Shown here piece after piece: positions 31,546 to 43,859 of a stretch of 64,000 bases of DNA. Both the position numbers and the translations under genes were made by a program. Position 1 is the stretch's first letter, and every line of letters begins with the position of its first letter. The DNA comes from Centrapalus pauciflorus (lineage: Eukaryota; Streptophyta; Magnoliopsida; Asterales; Asteraceae), in contig JAANYP010004808.1 of NCBI GenBank assembly GCA_020465985.1, positions 1 through 64,000 of the forward strand. Direction: 5' to 3'. The notes beneath the pieces are model-generated. The model made no database searches, was not told the origin of the DNA, and worked only from the letters and a program-made list of their open reading frames with translations.

Positions 31546-34500
31546 GTCTATGTGGAAAGATTATATAAGTCCCCGTCAAAGCTTCCTGTTGTCCTTGACA
31601 TTGAGACAGCCAGTAATAGTTATGTTATGGCTGATTCTGTTTACCGTAATTGTACTCTGCTTGTTGATAATATCGTGTTCAACCTGGACCTTATCCCGAT
31701 TCCCTTGAAAGAGTTTGACGTCATCATCGGCATGGATTGGCTAATGAACAACGAGGCCACAATTATCTGCAACCGACGAGTAATCAGAATCAAATCTTCA
31801 GACGGCCGAGTACTTGAGATCAAGGGCGAGAAGCGGAAAGGTGCGCATTGCTTTATATCTGTAGAAAAGGCTCACAAATACTTGTCTAAAGGTCACGAAT
31901 CTTACCTTTGTTATACTCTATCTGAGTCCAGTTCTGAAAAGAAACCTTTATCCGATATTCCTATCGTCTGTGAGTTTCCAGACGTATTTCCTGACGATAT
32001 TTCTGGAGTGCCACCGGAACGACAAGTCGAGTTCAGTATTGACTTGGTTCCTGGTGCGGCTCCTATCGCAAAAGCTCCATACAGACTTGCACCTGCAGAA
32101 ATGCAGGAAATGTCAAAGCAACTGCAAGAGCTGTTGGAGAAGGGGTTTATCCGACCGAGTTCTTCTCCGTGGGGTGCACCAGTACTATTTGTTAAAAAGA
32201 AAGACGGAACTTTCCGTATGTGCATCGACTACCGCGAGTTGAACAAGGTTACAATAAAGAATAAGTATCCTCTGCCCAGAATCGATGATCTGTTTGATCA
32301 GTTACAAGGAGCCAGTTACTTTTCGAAAATAGATCTCCGTTCTGGGTATCATCAGTTAAAAGTCAGAAATGAGGATATTCCGAAGACAGCCTTCCGTACA
32401 AGATACGGTCATTACGAATTTCTCGTAATGCCGTTTGGATTAACGAATGCACCAGCGGCGTTCATGGATCTCATGAATCGCGTGTGCAGACCAATGTTGG
32501 ATAAATCAGTTATCGTGTTCATAGACGATATTCTGATTTACTCCAAAACGGAGGCTGATCATTCTATTCATCTGCGGCAATTGCTAGAGTTATTAAGAAA
32601 AGAAAGACTCTATGCAAAGTTTTCTAAGTGCGAATTCTGGCTCAGACAGGTATAATTTCTATTATATAAGTCTTGAGCTGTTTCTTTAACTATTCTATGA
32701 TTCATCTCAGAATTTGAATTTCTATCTTGATTCTTATAGATCCAGTTCCTTGGCCATGTTGTTTCTGGCGAAGGAATTTCCGTTGATCCTTCAAAAGTCG
32801 AGGCTGTTCAGAAGTGGCAAACACCTCGCAATGCCTCCGAGATAAGAAGTTTTCTTGGATTGGCCGGTTATTATCGGCGATTCATAAAGGACTTCTCCAA
32901 GATTGCTGTGCCACTTACAACGCTAACACGAAAGAATACTCCTTTCGTTTGGACTGATAAACAGCAAGAGGCATTTGACATTCTGAAGCAAAAGCTTATT
33001 CAAGCGCCGATTCTAGCCTTGCCAGAAGGTAATGACGATTTCGTTGTTTACAGCGACGCTTCTGGTACTGGCTTAGGATGTGTTCTTATGCAAAGGGGAA
33101 AAGTAATTGCCTACGCTTCAAGGCAATTAAAAGATTACGAGAAAAGTGCACCAACTCATGATCTTGAGTTGGCTGCCGTTACCTTTGCTTTGAAAATCTG
33201 GCGTCACTATCTATATGGGACTCGGTGTCAGCTCTACACCGATCACAAGAGTCTCAAACATCTTTTCACTCAAAAAGATCTGAAAATGAAGCAGCGTCGA
33301 TCCTTGGAGCTTATCAAGGATTATGATTGCGAGATCTTGTATCATCCCGGCAAAGCAAATGTTGTCGCGGATGCATTGAGTAGAAAAGTGTATCCTGAAA
33401 AGTGTTGTTATGCCCTAACTCCAGTTATATTCTCTTCTGATCTTATTGAAGATATTCGAGCAACTGAAGCGCTGAAAGAAGAGAACATAGATTCTGAAAA
33501 TCTAAAAGGGCAATTACAATTTCTAACTCTGAACCATTTGGGACTTCACTGTCTCAAGGGAAACCGAATCTGGGTTCCTAAATATGGTTCTATTCGTAGC
33601 ACTCTTCTGTCCGAAGCTCATCAGTCCAAGTTATCTATTCATCCTGGCAGCTCAAAGATGTACTTTGATCTGAAAGCTGACTACTGGTGGCCAGGAATGA
33701 AGAAAGATATCGGTAAGTGTGTTGAAAGCTGCAGAGTCTGTCAGATGGTTAAGGCAGAACATCAGAAACCCTTCGGGGATATGCAACCACTACCAGTTCC
33801 CGAGTGGAAGTGGGAGCATATAACTATGGATTTCATCACAAAGCTGCCGAAGACCAAAAGACAGCACGACTCTATCTGGGTAGTCGTGGATTGATTAACG
33901 AAGTCAGCTCACTTCATACCGATGAAAGAAACTTATTCTCTCGATAGATTGGCACAGTTGTACATCACAGAAATTATTTCTCGTCACGGTGTGCCAAAGT
34001 CTATCGTTTCGGATCGTGATAGTCGCTTCACATCCAGATTCTGGCAAGCATTACAAGAAGGGATGGGTACTCGGATTTCTATGAGTACTGCTTATCATCC
34101 AAATGCAGATGGCCAGAGTGAGCGTACTATCTTAACTCTTGAAGATATGCTTCGTGCCTGCGTTCTTGATTTAGGTGGTAACTGGGATGACCACTTGCCG
34201 TTGGTCGAATTCTCATATAATAACAGTTATCATTCAACGATCAAGATGGCTCCTTTTGAGGCTCTATACGGAAGAAAATGCAGAACTCCTACCTGTTGGC
34301 GCGAAACAGGCGAATCGCCAATAGCAGGACCTGCCCTTCTACAGTTGACTCACGAGAAGATTCAACTCGTTAGAAGAAACATACTTGAAGCTCAAAGCAG
34401 GCAGAAGTCATATTATGATAACCGGCATAGATCAATAAGTTTTGCGGTTAACGATTGGGTGATGTTGAAAGTATCCCCAATGAAGAATGTGGTGAGATTC

Positions 34501-34875
34501 ATAAAGAGAAACAAGCTAGCTCCAAGATTTATCGGTCCGTTCAAGATTGTGGAAAAGATTGGAAATCAATCTTATCGTCTTGAACTACCGGCTGACTTAG
34601 CGGGAATACATCCTGTATTTCATGTCAGTCATCTGAGAAAGAGTTTAGCTGATGAAAGGGAAGTTCAGATACCACATGTTAACTTGCAGATTGATGAGAA
34701 GTTTCGCGTGGTTGAAGAGCCAGAACGTATTCTGGACTCGAAGACCAAAAAGCTTCGGAATAAAGAAATACAGATGGTGCTCGTCCAGTGGAAACACCAC
34801 AAGGGTTCGCATCAGTCTTGGGAATCGAGAGATGTTATGAAAGCTACTTATCCAAGTCTGTTCGAACATAGCTAA
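31546..34875 (+). pseudogene. pol: Gypsy A: chromovirus pol, 5' truncated, one nonsense codon, contains a 90-nt intron
   Basis: Exon 1 (to 32649) begins inside the protease (SKLPVVLDIETASN, IIGMDWLMNNEA) and covers RT with KIDLRSGYHQL, MPFGLTNAPAAF and an intact FIDDILIYSK. After the intron, exon 2 (32740 on) has FLGHVVSGEG, RNase H (YSDASGTGLG, YTDHKSLKHL, HPGKANVVADALSR) and integrase. In integrase the zinc finger (HQSKLSIHPGSSKMY...CRVCQMVK) and the full D,D35E triad are present: MDFITKLP, VSDRDSRF and GQSERT, with 35 residues between the second Asp and Glu. A C-terminal chromodomain-like part ends near 34875. The only stop in frame is TGA at 33892-33894, where an Arg codon (CGA) is expected. 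Gag, half the protease and the 5' LTR are missing. Tekay-like chromovirus by domain order. Confidence 0.9.
32650..32739 (+). other. Putative spliceosomal intron in Gypsy A pol
   Basis: A 90-base insertion lies between the codons of WLRQ and IQFLGH. Donor context is CAG|GTATAA, acceptor TTCTTATAG|ATC, phase 0. It has 22 G or C in 90 bases, far below the flanking exons, and contains an in-frame TAA at its second codon, so unspliced RNA would end pol there. Removal gives exact continuity with the RT of other Gypsy elements, including E in this window. Confidence 0.8.
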
Positions 34876-34892
34876 CTTCGGGGACGAAGTTT

Positions 34893-34912
34893 GTGCGTGG
34901 TGGAGCCCATTC
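34893..34912 (+). promoter_or_regulatory. Polypurine tract region of Gypsy A
   Basis: TGCGTGGTGGAGCCCATTC just before the LTR start. B has nearly the same sequence (GGCGTGGTGGAGCCCATGC) in the same place. Confidence 0.7.
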
Positions 34913-35532
34913 TGTAACAACCTAATTTTGAGCTAGTCGTAAAATCAGTAATATTTTGAGCCAATAATATAATGATGTTACATTATTTGAATTATAATTT
35001 AATTAAGTGATGAAATATTTAATTAAATTAAATAAATATTTATATTTATGAATTAATAAATTATTAAAGAAAATTAAATAAAAGAGATATAATATACAAA
35101 AATGAAAGTGGGTTAGCTAGCAAATATAACTAGATGATGTATATAAACGAGAATTGTATTCAAAAACTCAGATTTCGCTCTCTCTCTCTAACTCTCTCTC
35201 TCTAACTTTCTCTCTCTACTCTCTCTCTACCTTCTCTCTAAAATTTCTTCCAAATCGACCGTCCGATTATCAAGATATATATACCGTTAGAAAGATCTAG
35301 GAGAATACTACACGAATATACTATCTTCTGCGTGATTTCATACGAATTCGAGGTAAGAATTTATATTTTTACGTTTTTATATATTTCGGTAATTTCGAAT
35401 CTATTAATTTTATGAAATCTAAAGCTATTTTTATGGAGTTTAACTAGAATAAGTATAATATAATCGAACATAGGCTTAATATTGATCATATTTGTGATTT
35501 ATGCCTTAGAAATTCATGTTTTAGAGTTGTAA

Positions 35533-35880
35533 ATATGATCAGATTCGAGAATGTTGAGAACAGATTCGAAAATGCTTAGAACAGACTCGAAATGGAATTA
35601 GATTCGAAATATATTCAAATCTAATCATTAAATTCGAAAATCATATTTCGAATCTAATAGATTCGAATGGTGATGTTCGAGTCTAAGCCAATAGATTCGA
35701 ATGAGGTACATATTTCGAATCTAATAGATTCGAATGGTGTGGTTCGAGTCTAAGACCAATAGATTCGAATGGGTATTCGAATTTGCTTATTGGAATTCGA
35801 ATCTAGCTATCTTCGAGTTTAATGTAAAGGTTTGACTTTAAATATTGAATCTAATTTTTACTACATAATTCGAATATAGC
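35533..35880 (+). repeat. Cluster of ATTCGAAT words in LTR A
   Basis: About 17 occurrences of TTCGAA, TTCGAG or CTCGAA. Pairs in opposite orientation form hairpins, for example TTCGAATCTAATAGATTCGA near 35648. Confidence 0.85.
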
Positions 35881-35962
35881 ATATATAAATTAAATAGAAA
35901 CACCTTTGAATATAATCACATGATTTCAATTAAAAACATTCTGAATCACTCCACTTATTGAA

Positions 35963-35964
<2 letters not shown>

Positions 35965-36016
<52 letters not shown>

Positions 36017-36021
36017 ATGTG
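35965..36021. repeat. (AT)n(GT)n microsatellite
   Basis: About 20 AT units followed by GT units, inside the predicted LTR intron of A. Confidence 0.95.
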
Positions 36022-37252
36022 TTCCGACCTTTCGATAATATTAATAAAACAAAGAATGAGTTATGAACGAACAAGTTATCAGAATCAGATAAAATAAAGA
36101 TTTTAACAACTAAAGAGATGATGATAATGATATGATATTGACATGATATGATATGATAATTCTGGACAGGTTCAGTGAAATTCTGAACAAAGATTTAAAG
36201 ATTTATAAAGCGGGACAAAGATTTGATTTGACAGAGAATAGATTGAGATAAAATCCTGAGATAACTCAGGTGGCAGATTTTATATCTGTTTGATAAAGAC
36301 CCAACACTGTGAGTTATAGATATTCAAATTGAACATGCATAGATCCGGTTGAGATATATTGTTGCTGATAGATTATTGACATTCACTTTATCAGCTGGAA
36401 TGAGACCTGTGCACACCATGGATGGGTGTTGCCCAGTGGATCATGATAGCTATTTGATTATCTTTTCATATTGCATTTATTATTGCTTCAGACTTTGCAT
36501 TATGATTCATTGCTATCATGATTTCTAAGACCTATGCTTATATCATTGATCAGACATTTGATAGAATTGATTCACCTTGACTAGCCATTATGGTCTATTG
36601 TTCTAGACCCGGCTATTTCACCAGTTCTTATGAACTTGGTAATGACCTCCGATGTTCCGCCATATTGACTTACTAGTAGCTAGCCCAGTATGTGGCTGAT
36701 CCCCACGATTTAAGCGTGAGTGTGGCTTGAACATCATCCGATTCTATGATTCTATATCTCAATCATGAGGGCTGTAGCGGCAGCCAAGACATATCACGCT
36801 TAGATTTATGACTCCGCTTGACACGCATGTTAATATAGAAAATCTATAAATTCGCTAAGCTTTGCTTACAGATGTTGCATTATAATTTTACAGGAAAAAG
36901 CAAAGGAAAGTCACCTGCCGGACCTAGTTCTTAGGTCTTACACGCTCAAGACAGAAGTTTCATAGACCTCTACTCAGCGATCCCATTTTGGTACTAATTG
37001 GATGATGATATTGTGGTGATCTGGGTAGATTTATTTTGATAATATGATGATATTATTTAGATTAGACTTGTGCCCTTTATAAGTTTAATTTGAAAACCGT
37101 AACTGTATTAAACTTAAATCCTAATATTTTGTACTGTAATTTTTAATTCCGCAATTAATTACTCTATCTTAGTTATGGTTGATATCGTATTGCATGATGT
37201 GGGACCTTGACTGGTGAGAACTGCCCCGTAAGGGGTGGTCTTCACACAAGCC

Positions 37253-37543
37253 TACTAATTATTTCACCCGAATGATGAAAATGACATATGATCACTCGAT
37301 TCTTAATATTATGGGCTATAATATGAAGAAAAATGGCAACTTGTTCATCAATGTTCATATTCCTAGTGGCCTTTAAATCCACCTAACCTTTTAAGCATGT
37401 CATATAACTTTGTAAAACACCTTTGATTCATCCTAAGTTGTGACATGCACATAGTGTCACTCTCATAAGCATATTTATGCAATATTGCATATCCAACTAT
37501 GTTTGACGAAATGTTTCTAATGTGTGGTTTATTAATCGAGTAT
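37253..37543 (-). pseudogene. PIF/Harbinger-associated protein fragment (DUF8040-like)
   Basis: Minus-strand reading gives SQLRMNQRCFTKLYDMLKRL, then a frame change, then TRNMNIDEQVAIFLHIIAH followed by NIKNRVI. This matches the N-terminal domain of plant Harbinger transposase-like proteins (R.....F..LC..L...GGL, ...NM...EQVA.FLHI..H..KNR.I). It is cut on the left by the end of LTR A and on the right by Copia I at 37549. The upstream part resumes at 56825. Confidence 0.7.
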
Positions 37544-37548
37544 TCTTC

Positions 37549-38640
37549 TGTTAGGCACAAAAAGGCCTCAGTCAAACCTGTTATACATCTTAGGGGGAGA
37601 TTAATAATCAAACCTGTTTGATACACTTGAAGGTATAATTTAAGGACATGTTTATGCCTTATTGAAACCTGAAAAGTGATTTGCAATATAAGTCAAAGCT
37701 GCTTACCCTGTTACAGTTGTAACTTAGGCAGATTGCACAAACTGTCCTATTATGTTGGACAGGTTGGACATAAAATGTCTACACTGCACATGCCTGTTGA
37801 GAAGCTTGGACCAAATCTAAGTGTTCTGTTCTTTGTGAACAGGATACACATCTAATGGAATTTGTTTCCATGTCATCATCTATTGTCTTGGACGAAAAAA
37901 TCAGTTTGCAAGTCGAACACAAAGTGGAAAATTAGAGGCTGCTTACACTGCCCAAACTATTCTGATACATGAAGACAAAGCAGATTTTGAAATGGATGAC
38001 AGACCATTTATTATATCAAAATGGTTATACAAGAAGAGGAAAGGATTAAAGTTGACATTCCTCTTTAAGGTAAAGCAGTCTGCAACAGAGACAAAAAGGA
38101 AAAGACAAAGAACCTGCTACATAGGGACAAATGTTGTTTTGTCAGAATGTGCAGAAAAGCAGCTTTGTCTTTTTGGAAGGCACTCCACTATCTCTACATC
38201 CATTGAGGAAGGTTCACCAATATTCTCTGTCAAAGTATAAAAGGAAGCTTCTAAGAAATGTGAGAAAACAAAGAGAGGGATATTCAGAACGTGCAAAGAA
38301 GTGTGTTTTCATGCATGCAAAGTCTGCTTAGAATAAAAGAGTTGAATGTGTCCAAGTTGTTCTTGTTCAAGCTGTATGTCTGTCTTGAAATATCAGTGAG
38401 TCCATCTTAGTGAGTGAATTCATTGTAACTGGTCTGAGTCTGTCTTAGATTAGTTGTCTATCTATTGTTCTGTCATCTCAGTTTGAACCATTCCGCAATT
38501 CAAACTTGTTTGTAATTAACATGTGTTAATATATGCATACAAACATTGAGAAAAGTGTCTTGATTTTTAAAACGGTTGTATTCACCCCCCCCCCTCTACA
38601 GCTTACTGCAACATACTAGGGAAACCTTTTGGGACCTACA
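37549..38640 (+). repeat. 5' LTR of Copia I
   Basis: TGTTAGGCAC to GGGACCTACA, 1092 bp. TATAAAA at 38236-38242; poly-C run near 38585-38594. Confidence 0.95.
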
Positions 38641-38642
38641 AC

Positions 38643-38654
38643 TGGTATCAGAGC
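38643..38654 (+). promoter_or_regulatory. Primer-binding site of Copia I (tRNA-iMet)
   Basis: TGGTATCAGAGC two bases after the LTR. Confidence 0.95.
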
Positions 38655-38706
38655 AAGTTAGAGTGTGTGTTAACTCTAGATCTATTGTTTCTCCCTATTT
38701 CCCACC

Positions 38707-41209
38707 ATGGACAACAGTGCTGCCAATTCTTCTTCTTATTATGACAATGGGTCAATGGCAAAACCTCCCAAGTTCAATCATCAGAACTTCTCTGGCTGGA
38801 AGTGCAAAATGATGCTCTATTTAGAGAATCTGGATGTACAACTACCAGAGATAGTGATGGAAGGTCCTATGTGCCAACTTCTGTCACTACTATAACTTCT
38901 ACTGCTGAAGGAGCTATCCCTGAAGTCAAGAATATTGAAAAGTCAAAATCTCAATGGTCTGATGAAGACAAAAGGATGGTTGCTCTTGATGCAAAAGCCA
39001 GGAACAACCTTGTTATTTCTCTGCCTAATAATCTGTTCAAATAGGTTGAGAAAATGAAGATTGCAAAAGAAATGTGGGATACTTTATGTACCGTCTATGA
39101 TGGTCCCACTATCACACTGGATAACAGGATCAACAATCTTGTTAGACAATATGAGTTGTTCTTTGCAAATCCAAAGGAGTCACTCACTGAAACCTACACC
39201 AGGTTCACTGCCTTGATAAATGATCTCAAAGCTGTTGGGATCACTAAAGACAGCTAAACTTTGGTGAACAAATTTCTAGACATACTGCTTGAGGTATGGA
39301 ATTACTTCTCTACTATCCTCAGAAACTCAGGCACCATCAGAGGCATGGATCTTGCGAAGCTATATGGATCCTTGTTAAATGATGAACAATCAAGGCAATA
39401 GAAAAGAAATGCCTTGGAGATGTCCAAAAGAGGTGCAGCCTTAGTAGCTAGCGTGAGACAACCTGTTAATCAGGTGTGTGATGTGTTCACACAAGCTGAT
39501 CAACAGGCTTATGATGAAACGGATGAAATGTCTGAAGAAGAGGACTGTGAAGATGTTGCTGAGTTGGATGATGTGCAGATGATTGCCATGCTTGTCAGAA
39601 TATCTTGCTGAGTTGGACTGTGAAGATCTTGCTGGGAGGAGTCTGATTCATCATCTGATGAAGAAGACAACAACTGTCTGATGGCCAACACTGTTGTCCC
39701 CTCAACAAGCAACTTCAAACAGGACCTTGCTGAAGCTGAAGCTCTCAGCACCTTAGAGAACCGGAATCCCACCATGATGTATAAGGTACAAAATTTTAAG
39801 GATTACAGCTCTGAGGAAAAAGTTAAAATGTTTGATTATTTACTTGTTGATCTAAAAGCTGCTGTTGAGAAGCATGATGCTCTGAAGTCTGAGGTCTCTA
39901 AGGTATAAACTGATCTTGAAACAAAAACTAATGAACTTAACAGCTTTCATAAGTTGAAAACTGAGCCTGATAAAGTAAAACACATCAACGCCATTTTATT
40001 AGAAGAAAAGAGAGAGACAGACTCAAAGCATGCTAAGCTTCAAAAGATTGTTGACTCTTGGTGCCAGTCAGCACAGAAAGTCAACCACTGTATCAGTCAG
40101 CAGATACCTGCTCAAATCCAAACCTATCTTGGAGGAGATTTTGATACAACAGCTTCCATTGTTGAGATTAATAATCTGGAAAATGACTTATCCACTCTTG
40201 GTGAGCTTCCAAGTACTTTTATCCAAAGAGTAAATGGAAAGTTGGTCTCAACAAACAAGTTTGTCAGGCCTCAAAACACAGACAGTCTATGTGAAAAAGC
40301 TGTAAAGACTGATGATGGAATGTGTTCTCCATCAAATCAGCACGCTAAGTGTCCAGCTAGTTCACATAAACAAAAGAAGGGAAAACAAGTTAAAACTGCA
40401 GCTTTGGGCACTTAACCTGTCAACCAGACAGATCTGGATCTAAAGCTGATGGGAAAAAACCTGTTAACCCTTTTCATGCTGAATATTTTGAGAAAAAGTT
40501 TTCAAAAGGAAAGCAGCCTGCATTCAACAGGGGTAAGTCTCATATTGGAAGTAACTCTGTTGCGATTTCAAATAAGTTTTTAAATCATAGTGGAAAGCTG
40601 GCTATAAATGAAGAAAAATATTTTATTAAAACCAGATTTAATGATCATGTTGATAGCCAACAGTCATCACATCTCAGTAAAGGCAAAGGCACAGCCATTG
40701 CTCAACCTGAGAAAGCTGGGAATAAGTTTCCCAAACCAGTGGAAAGATAAAAGCCAATCAAACTTCCTATATTTGATATCTGTCCTCCCAAAAAGAGGAA
40801 AGAGGACACAGGCAAAGCTGTTGCTGTTGTACCTTCCATCCAAGCTGTTGATTCCTCTAAAACAAGTGAGAGTTTGTCAAAACCTGTCGAGAAAATCAAC
40901 AAAGATAAACCAGAATGTGTTTCTGGGAGTGCTTCTTCCAAAAAGTCTAAAAAGATAAAATGCTACAAATGTGGAAAGAAGACGCATATGGCCAAGGACA
41001 GTCCTGAAACTGAGGACATAAGGCCTGCTAACACTGCTAGATCCAACATTGCAAAAACCAGCAGTGTTGAAAGTAACATTGTCATTCAGGAGAGTATCCA
41101 TGCTGATACAATCCAAACTGGAAATACTAATGTAGATCTTAGTGGTCCATCAATAGATGTTGATGAAGAAGGAGAACTCATCCTTATGATGAGTTCCCCT
41201 AAAAACTAA
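38707..41209 (+). pseudogene. gag: Copia I: Gag, frame-broken
   Basis: The ATG at 38707 opens MDNSAANSSSYYDN and then PPKFNHQNFSGWKCKMMLYL, the usual Copia Gag N-terminus. The UBN2 core follows in another frame (AKEMWDTLCTVYDG, later TETYTRFTALINDL). A long Lys/Glu-rich coiled-coil segment precedes the zinc knuckle CYKCGKKTHMAKDS near 40960, whose last Cys is Ser. At least five frame changes or stops are present. Confidence 0.8.
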
Positions 41210-41214
41210 TATTT

Positions 41215-41771
41215 TCCCATGACACTCTGTAGGTTAAACAACCAAGCCAGGTTTGGTACTTGGACAGCAGCTGCTCATGTCACATGACAGATTGCAAAGA
41301 TTTGTTGAGTGATCTCAAGCCTTAAAAAGGGCCAAAGGTCACCTTTGGTGACAATGTTCAGGGATCCACAGAAGGATATGGAACCCTAAAGCTGGTGCTG
41401 CAATATTCAAAAGAGTAGCCTATGTGTCTGGGCTAAAGCATAACCTTGTTAGCATTAGCCAACTTTGTGATGCTGGCTACAAGGTTAATTTTGATGGGCA
41501 CCTGGGGTACATACTGGATCCCCAAGGCAAAATTGTGTTGTGTGCAAAAAGGAAGAAAGGTGTATATGTTGTAGACATGAAATCTGCTGATCCATCAACT
41601 GAAACCTGTTTCATCTCAAGGAGCAATGTAGACATCAACTGGTTATGGCACAAAAGGCTATCACACTTGAACTTCAAGAATATCAACAATTTCTGTAAGA
41701 AAGAGTTGGTAACATGTTTGCCGTCTATAACTTTTGTTAAGGATAAACTCTGCACAGCTTGTGAGAAATAG
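41215..41771 (+). pseudogene. pol: Copia I: protease and GAG-pre-integrase
   Basis: The protease box reads WYLDSSCSCHMT, with Ser in place of the Gly of DSGCS. The open part 41424-41771 has MSGLKHNLVSISQLCDAGYK and WLWHKRLSHLNFKNIN, then CTACEK, the standard pre-integrase and zinc-binding region. Confidence 0.8.
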
Positions 41772-42560
41772 AACTCTCATTGAAGCTGCTAGAACCATGT
41801 TGTGTGCATCAGGTTTGCCTTCATCATTTTGGGCTGAAGTTGTCAACACTACCTACTTCACTCAAAACAGATCCTTAGTGGTGATGAGGTTCAATAAGAC
41901 TCCATATGAATTACTCAAAGGGAGAAAACCAAATATAAGCTATTTCCATATGTTTGGATGTCCCTGTTTCATTCTGAATCAAAGGGACTAGCAGGCCAAA
42001 TTTGAACCCAAAGCTGATGAAGGTGAGTTTGTTGGATACTTTGTTGTTTCTAAAGCCTACAGAGTATTCAACTACAAAAGAAAGGTGATAGATGAATCTA
42101 TCAATGTCACCTTTGAGGAGTCTAAGAATGCTTCTACCAAAGCTATTCCTGGATCAGTTTCAGGAGAGTTCAACTTTGATGATCTTATGCATTCCATTGA
42201 TAAGGAAAAGGACTCAAAAGTTTCCACTTCACCCAGAGTGGAACATGTTAACCACAATGGGCATGATGATGATTATGTTAATACACCCTGAGTGAATAAG
42301 TGTACTGATATAGTTAATGCAACATGTCCAGAACCAATCAATGCTGATTTCCCTGAATCCTCTGTTGATGTGTTCAACAATAATGATTCATTCTCAATGG
42401 GTGAACAGCCTCAAGACATCAGTGTGTCTGAAAATCTTGAAAGTTGAACTGCAAGACCTAATGAGAATGAAACTGATACAGGAGAATCTTCATTGAAACA
42501 TGATCCTAAGTGGATGAGGTGTCACCCCAATGATCATATAATTGGTGACATCAACAAAGG
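41772..42560 (+). pseudogene. pol: Copia I: integrase C-terminal part and pre-RT linker
   Basis: After CEK the sequence jumps to LIEAARTMLCASGLPSSFWA, which normally follows the integrase catalytic core, so the core (both Asp motifs) is deleted. FNKTPYELLKGRKPNISYFH and FGCPCFIL follow. The linker ends with HPNDHIIGDINKGVQT, the point where RT should start; RT and RNase H are absent. Confidence 0.8.
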
Positions 42561-42660
42561 GGTACAAACATGATGGGACCTACAACAATGGGCATGAACA
42601 GGGTCCAAACTGGTACTATTGTAGGTTCCACCCATTGACATCAACTTGGTCTTTTTAGTG

Positions 42661-43136
42661 CATAGCCTTGTTGGTTCCAAACATGTTCCCAAAATTGCTG
42701 CTACCCAGCCTGGTGGATTCGTTCCTTTAGGCAGAACTGTTGTTGAAGGCTCTGTGCCATCTCCTTCAAAGGGGGAGAAGATATCTTCCTCGATGACAAA
42801 GTCTAAGGGGGAGAAATCTTCATCCCCCTCTAAGGAGAAATCAGCTTCAGAAGGGCAACCAGTAGGTCTTTCCCAAACTGATACTGTTGCAGGTTCTTCC
42901 AAAATCTCTAAAACTACTCAGCCTACTCAGGTTAAATCTTCAAACCCTGCATCATCTAAGGGGGAGGAATCCATTCCTGAGGACAGGCCAAGCAGAAGGA
43001 TGCATCTAATTTTGGAACAAACTGAGGAAGAAGAAGAGGAGGAAATGGAAGTTGTTCAGACTATGACAGCAAAGGGTAAAGAGAAAGCCTCGGTGAACAC
43101 TGACTATCTCAAAGCTCAAATTTGACAACTCCCAAG
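42661..43136 (+). pseudogene. Copia I: accessory ORF, first part
   Basis: The open segment 42646-43125 has Ser/Lys-rich sequence with repeated KGEK, then RMHLILEQTEEEEEEEMEVV, which aligns with the left edge of the Copia H ORF. Three purine runs AAGGGGGAG are embedded in it near 42772, 42807 and 42957. A frame change precedes the C solo-LTR insertion. Confidence 0.75.
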
Positions 43137-43859
43137 CCAAGGATATGGGCATTTGTAACATCCTTAAATCTAAATTATTGTAAATTAGATTAATTAGTTG
43201 AATATTTTGTTAATTTATATAATTAAGTTGGATTATGATAAATGATTATGTATCTGGATATATAAAAAGTTGGTTGTTTTATTCACAAATTGATAATTTT
43301 CAATTTATTAAGTTAATATAATTATTATTATGTGGTTGAAAGGATAAACTAAAGATTTAATCTTTATTTAATGGAATTTATGAAGTTGGTTGTTATTTTA
43401 AGGAATTAAGAAAGTCAGATAAGTGAGGGGCTAAAAGTGTCAATAGCCGAAACTTAAGAAAATAAAAGTCCTTTTTGTCTTTTATTTTAGTTCATTCTTT
43501 TGATCTGCTCTTTCTCTCTAAAAGAAAGAACTCACGGTTCTCTCATCTTCTTCAAATCAATATCAACAAAAACATCAAATTAGAGGCTGAAAATCGGGAT
43601 TCAAGTTGTTTTGAAGGAACTATAAACACTGCAACAATCAATTTAAGGTAAATTTTACTGAAATTCTTGTTTTTAAGAGTTTTATTCTCTGTTTATATGA
43701 AAACCGAACCTGAGATTTTAGGTTCAAAAATGTTGATGCATGTTAAAAATTATTGTGGGTTTGTGTAAATCTACTGTTATAGAAGTTATGTACAAAATTT
43801 TGGGTCCTAAATCGAGTTATAACTATGATTTTGAAAAAAATTTACAAGTGTGTGTGTTC

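Larger units (their letters stand above)
34913..37246 (+). repeat. 3' LTR of Gypsy A
   Basis: It begins TGTAACAACC and is taken to end at GTGGTCTTCACA, which matches the start of LTR N read in reverse. TATA box TATATAAAC is at 35140-35148, followed by a CTCTCTCT run. A donor-like GAG|GTAAG has intron base 1 at 35353. An acceptor block (TCGCTAAGC, then TTTTACAG ending at 36893) lies near the LTR end. Between them are about 17 TTCGAA-like words (35533-35880) and an AT/GT microsatellite. Confidence 0.85.
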
